From: Niallia sp. NCCP-28
Lineage (GTDB): Bacteria; Bacillota; Bacilli; Bacillales; Cytobacillaceae
DNA: 64,000 nucleotides
Assembly (NCBI RefSeq): GCF_023168165.1
Contig: NZ_BQYJ01000009.1
Coordinates: 51,851-115,850 of the forward strand
Direction: 5' to 3'
Shown one piece after another: positions 61,822 to 64,000 of this stretch. Below the pieces are notes generated by a model. The model ran no database searches, was not told the DNA's origin, and saw nothing but the letters and a program-made list of their open reading frames with translations. The number at the start of each line of letters is the position of its first letter. Positions within the stretch are counted from its first letter, which is position 1. The position numbers and the translations under genes are program-made.

Positions 61822-61983
61822 ATGTTCGAAAAAAATTTATTAAAGGATATAGAGGAACACCGAAAGGAAATGGTCTATCTTGCAAAACATACATCATTTT
61901 CCCATCCAAAAGTAATTGACATAAGCATAAGGCTAGATGAGCTATTGAATAAATATGAAAATCTCCTGCGCGCAAAAATATAA
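61822..61983 (+). CDS. Spo0E-family aspartyl-phosphate phosphatase
   Basis: Small protein of 53 residues that by family dephosphorylates Spo0A~P and so delays sporulation. The two-helix Spo0E signature is visible: LLKDIEEHRKEMVYLAKH, then HPKVIDISIRLDELLNKYENL with the conserved SxxLDxLLxxY core. The ATG at 61822 is used because AGGAGGGGG lies at ideal distance; an upstream ATG at 61765 has no site. Single gene. Confidence 0.85.
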   Translation: MFEKNLLKDIEEHRKEMVYLAKHTSFSHPKVIDISIRLDELLNKYENLLRAKI

Positions 61984-62027
61984 TATAGCTATATAAATCT
62001 GAAAACATCCATTTTATTTTCGGAATT

Positions 62028-62082
62028 TACATTCATATAGGAATAGTCAAATAATTAATCTTATATGAATGTACATTCTTAT
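62028..62082 (+). terminator. Terminator of the Spo0E-like gene
   Basis: TACATTCATATA (62028-62039) and TATATGAATGTA (62062-62073), a perfect 12-bp stem with T-rich sequence behind it. It may also serve arginase from the other side. Confidence 0.65.
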
Positions 62083-62107
62083 TTTTATAAAGAGGCTTCC
62101 CATTTCC

Positions 62108-63004
62108 CTATAGCAGCTTCTCGCCAAATAATGAACCCATTAAAGCAACAGCTAAAGCAGCTGTTTTGTTTTTTTCATCAAGAATTGGGTTCACTTCTAC
62201 AAACTCTGCAGAGGTGATAATATTAGCTTCTGCCAGCATTTCCATCGCCAGATGACTTTCACGATAGCTTATTCCACCAGTAACAGGTGTGCCAACTCCA
62301 GGTGCATCATGAGGATCTAAACTATCTAAATCTAAAGATAAATGCACCCCATCTGTTTTCTCTTTTAAATACCCTATCGTCTCTTCCATCACTTTAGTCA
62401 TGCCTAAACGATCAATTTCATGCATAGTGTATACTTTTATTCCCTTATTTTTAATTAATATTTTTTCACCTTCATCAAGCGCCCTTGCTCCAATTAGGAC
62501 GATATTCTCCGGCTTTACTTTTGGACAGTATCCCCCTACATTTGTTAGTAGCTTATGCCCAAGACCTAAACTAGCTGCTAAAGGCATACCATGTATATTA
62601 CCAGAGGGGGAAGTCTCAGCGGTATTCAAATCTCCATGGGCATCATACCAAATTACACCTAGTTTTTGATAATGTTTGCAAACACCTGCTAAAGACCCTA
62701 TAGCGATACTATGATCTCCCCCTAGCACTAATGGGAATGAACCTGCCTCTACAACCTTTTTCACCACATTAGCTAGCAATTCGCTTTTTTCTGCTATTAA
62801 ATCAAGGTTTCGAAGATTATTCTCTTTGTCTATTGATAATTCTGGCCTTCCAACTGTTATATCTCCCAAGTCTTCAACAAAATGAAATAAACTCGTTAAT
62901 CTTTCATTAATACCAGCATAACGAATAGCACTAGGCCCCATATCTACTCCTCTTCGCATTTGCCCAAGATCCATCGGCATTCCGATTATAGATATCTTCT
63001 TCAT
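62108..63004 (-). CDS. rocF: Arginase RocF
   Basis: Hydrolyses arginine to ornithine and urea, about 298 residues. Manganese-site motifs: GGDHSIAIG, WYDAHGDLNTAETSPSGNIHGMP and SLDLDSLDPHDAPGVGTP. The start at MKKISIIGMPMDLGQMRRGVD matches the normal family N-terminus and follows GAGG by nine bases. A longer frame from 63076 is not used. No rocDE genes adjoin, and no sigma-54 -24/-12 promoter was found upstream, so control may differ from the B. subtilis roc genes. Confidence 0.95.
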   Translation of the reverse strand: MKKISIIGMPMDLGQMRRGVDMGPSAIRYAGINERLTSLFHFVEDLGDITVGRPELSIDKENNLRNLDLIAEKSELLANVVKKVVEAGSFPLVLGGDHSIAIGSLAGVCKHYQKLGVIWYDAHGDLNTAETSPSGNIHGMPLAASLGLGHKLLTNVGGYCPKVKPENIVLIGARALDEGEKILIKNKGIKVYTMHEIDRLGMTKVMEETIGYLKEKTDGVHLSLDLDSLDPHDAPGVGTPVTGGISYRESHLAMEMLAEANIITSAEFVEVNPILDEKNKTAALAVALMGSLFGEKLL

Positions 63005-63553
63005 CCAGACCATCCTCACTATACAATTATTTCCTTCAATTGTACCTTCTTTCATTAAATTGACTCTACTCAACATTTCATCTTATTATACACGCAAATT
63101 TCCTGTAAGATTTTTCATCAGTTTTTAAATTGCCTCTTATTTGTTCATATTCACATTTTTAGTTAAAAAGAACCTTTATCTTTTATAAGTTAAAGTGCAT
63201 ATCTCAACTTCCGCAATTAAAGTTTAGACTTAACATCTTGTAGCTAATGGCACCATCACCTAACTAATGTAAAAATGATATTTATTTCTTTTTGCTCATA
63301 TTTCCACTTCTACAACTGAGTATATATCCATTTAAAATTTTTAAATATAACTCAGCAAAATAGTTGCAAAAAAGATTTGATAAAACTATGGTTCAACTCA
63401 TAAAACAATAGAAAAGCAACCTGTTTCTATCTGCACAATTGGTGACAGAAAGGTTAAAAACCATGTCGAAAAGCAGTATAATTATTTAATCTTTCCATAG
63501 CTGCATGAAGAAAGCATTAATTTTCTCTATGTAAGAAAATTAGGCATATAAAA
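63005..63553. other. Long intergenic region rocF - tRNA cluster
   Basis: AT-rich, no gene. An imperfect long hairpin from CTGAGTATATAT to ATATAACTCAG (63318-63357) is the only notable structure. No promoter was assigned. Confidence 0.45.
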
Positions 63554-63584
63554 AACCCAAGCATATACAATATATGCTTGGGTT
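63554..63584 (-). terminator. Terminator of the tRNA cluster
   Basis: AACCCAAGCATATA and TATATGCTTGGGTT, a perfect 14-bp stem, followed by TTT on the minus strand. Confidence 0.9.
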
Positions 63585-63588
63585 AGTA

Positions 63589-63661
63589 TGAGCCATGGAG
63601 GATTCGAACCTCCGACCCTCTGATTAAAAGTCAGATGCTCTACCAACTGAGCTAATGGCTC
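63589..63661 (-). tRNA. tRNA-Lys (anticodon TTT)
   Basis: Cloverleaf from GAGCCATTAGCTCAG to GAATCCTCCATGGCTC. Anticodon arm CTGACTTTTAATCAG. CCA is not encoded. Confidence 0.96.
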
Positions 63662-63662
63662 T

Positions 63663-63737
63663 TGGCTGGGCTAGCTGGATTCGAACCAACGAGTGACGGA
63701 GTCAAAGTCCGTTGCCTTACCGCTTGGCTATAGCCCA
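63663..63737 (-). tRNA. tRNA-Gln (anticodon TTG)
   Basis: Starts TGGGCTATAGCCAAG. Anticodon arm CGGACTTTGACTCCG. Ends AGCCCAGCCA with encoded CCA. Confidence 0.96.
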
Positions 63738-63757
63738 TCAATAAAATGAAGTTTTAA

Positions 63758-63841
63758 TGGTGGAGGGGGACGGATTCGAACCGCCGAACCCGAAGGAGCG
63801 GATTTACAGTCCGCCGCGTTTAGCCACTTCGCTACCCCTCC
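63758..63841 (-). tRNA. tRNA-Tyr (anticodon GTA)
   Basis: Long variable arm class. Starts GGAGGGGTAGCGAAG, anticodon arm CGGACTGTAAATCCG, ends with encoded CCA. Confidence 0.96.
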
Positions 63842-63865
63842 GTATAAAAATTTGTATTTTTATAC

Positions 63866-63941
<76 letters not shown>

Positions 63942-64000
63942 ATTTTTTATTAAATCAATAAACTATATGCTAAAATAACATTTTATCTTATAGTAAAGTT

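Noticed and set aside
63005..63076. 24-residue N-terminal extension of arginase
   Set aside because: Not seen in the family; the start at 63004 matches the conserved N-terminus and has a GAGG site.

Overview
The window looks like chromosomal DNA of an AT-rich, endospore-forming Bacillaceae-type Firmicute. The signs are the ylnDEF-type siroheme genes behind cysH-cysP-sat-cysC, cysL-cysJI, nrnB, a sporulenol-synthase-type cyclase, the sigW-rsiW/cdaA-cdaR-glmM-glmS order with a glmS ribozyme, a Spo0E-like phosphatase, and strong GGAGG-type ribosome binding sites with TTG/GTG starts. A Niallia-like genus is a guess only.

Bases 1-11000 look like the edge of a nitrogen-fixation neighbourhood. The left end is cut inside nifB (minus strand), so the rest of any nif cluster should lie outside the window to the left. 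Upstream of nifB is a sigma-A-type promoter with a GlnR/TnrA-like box just before the -35. Next come modABC (molybdate import) with a divergent YvgK-type regulator, and a tandem array of ATAACTW repeats between them. Then come a two-gene pyruvate/2-oxoacid:ferredoxin oxidoreductase (gamma-delta and alpha-beta fusions) and a terpenoid cyclase. Cofactor assembly, molybdenum supply and low-potential electron supply therefore sit side by side.

Bases 11000-28000 hold a secreted alkaline phosphatase, a lipoprotein, a CynX-type MFS carrier, an M20 amidohydrolase/MFS pair opposite a GAF-PucR regulator, nrnB, and a four-gene signalling cassette (hybrid kinase, CheR, REC-PAS-PAS kinase, anchored sugar-binding-type protein).

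Bases 28000-40000 form a complete assimilatory sulfate region: the cysH operon through siroheme synthesis on the minus strand behind a diverged S-box-like leader, an ECF S component, cysL, and divergent cysJI. Bases 40000-49500 are mixed: a cupin protein, an MFS exporter behind a terminator/antiterminator leader, split YdcZ transporters around a Crp-type regulator, an SDR, brnQ, and several decayed genes (manA end, GntR regulator, a small frameshifted gene).

Bases 49500-64000 carry a Fur-boxed iron-siderophore ABC operon, then glmS. Directly downstream of glmS is a frameshifted tnsA fragment with repeats that may be a transposon end, which is the signature of an old Tn7-like insertion at attTn7. 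Then follow glmM, cdaR, cdaA, rsiW, sigW, a Spo0E-like gene, arginase and four tRNA genes (Thr, Tyr, Gln, Lys in transcription order). No CRISPR array and no intact insertion sequence were seen.
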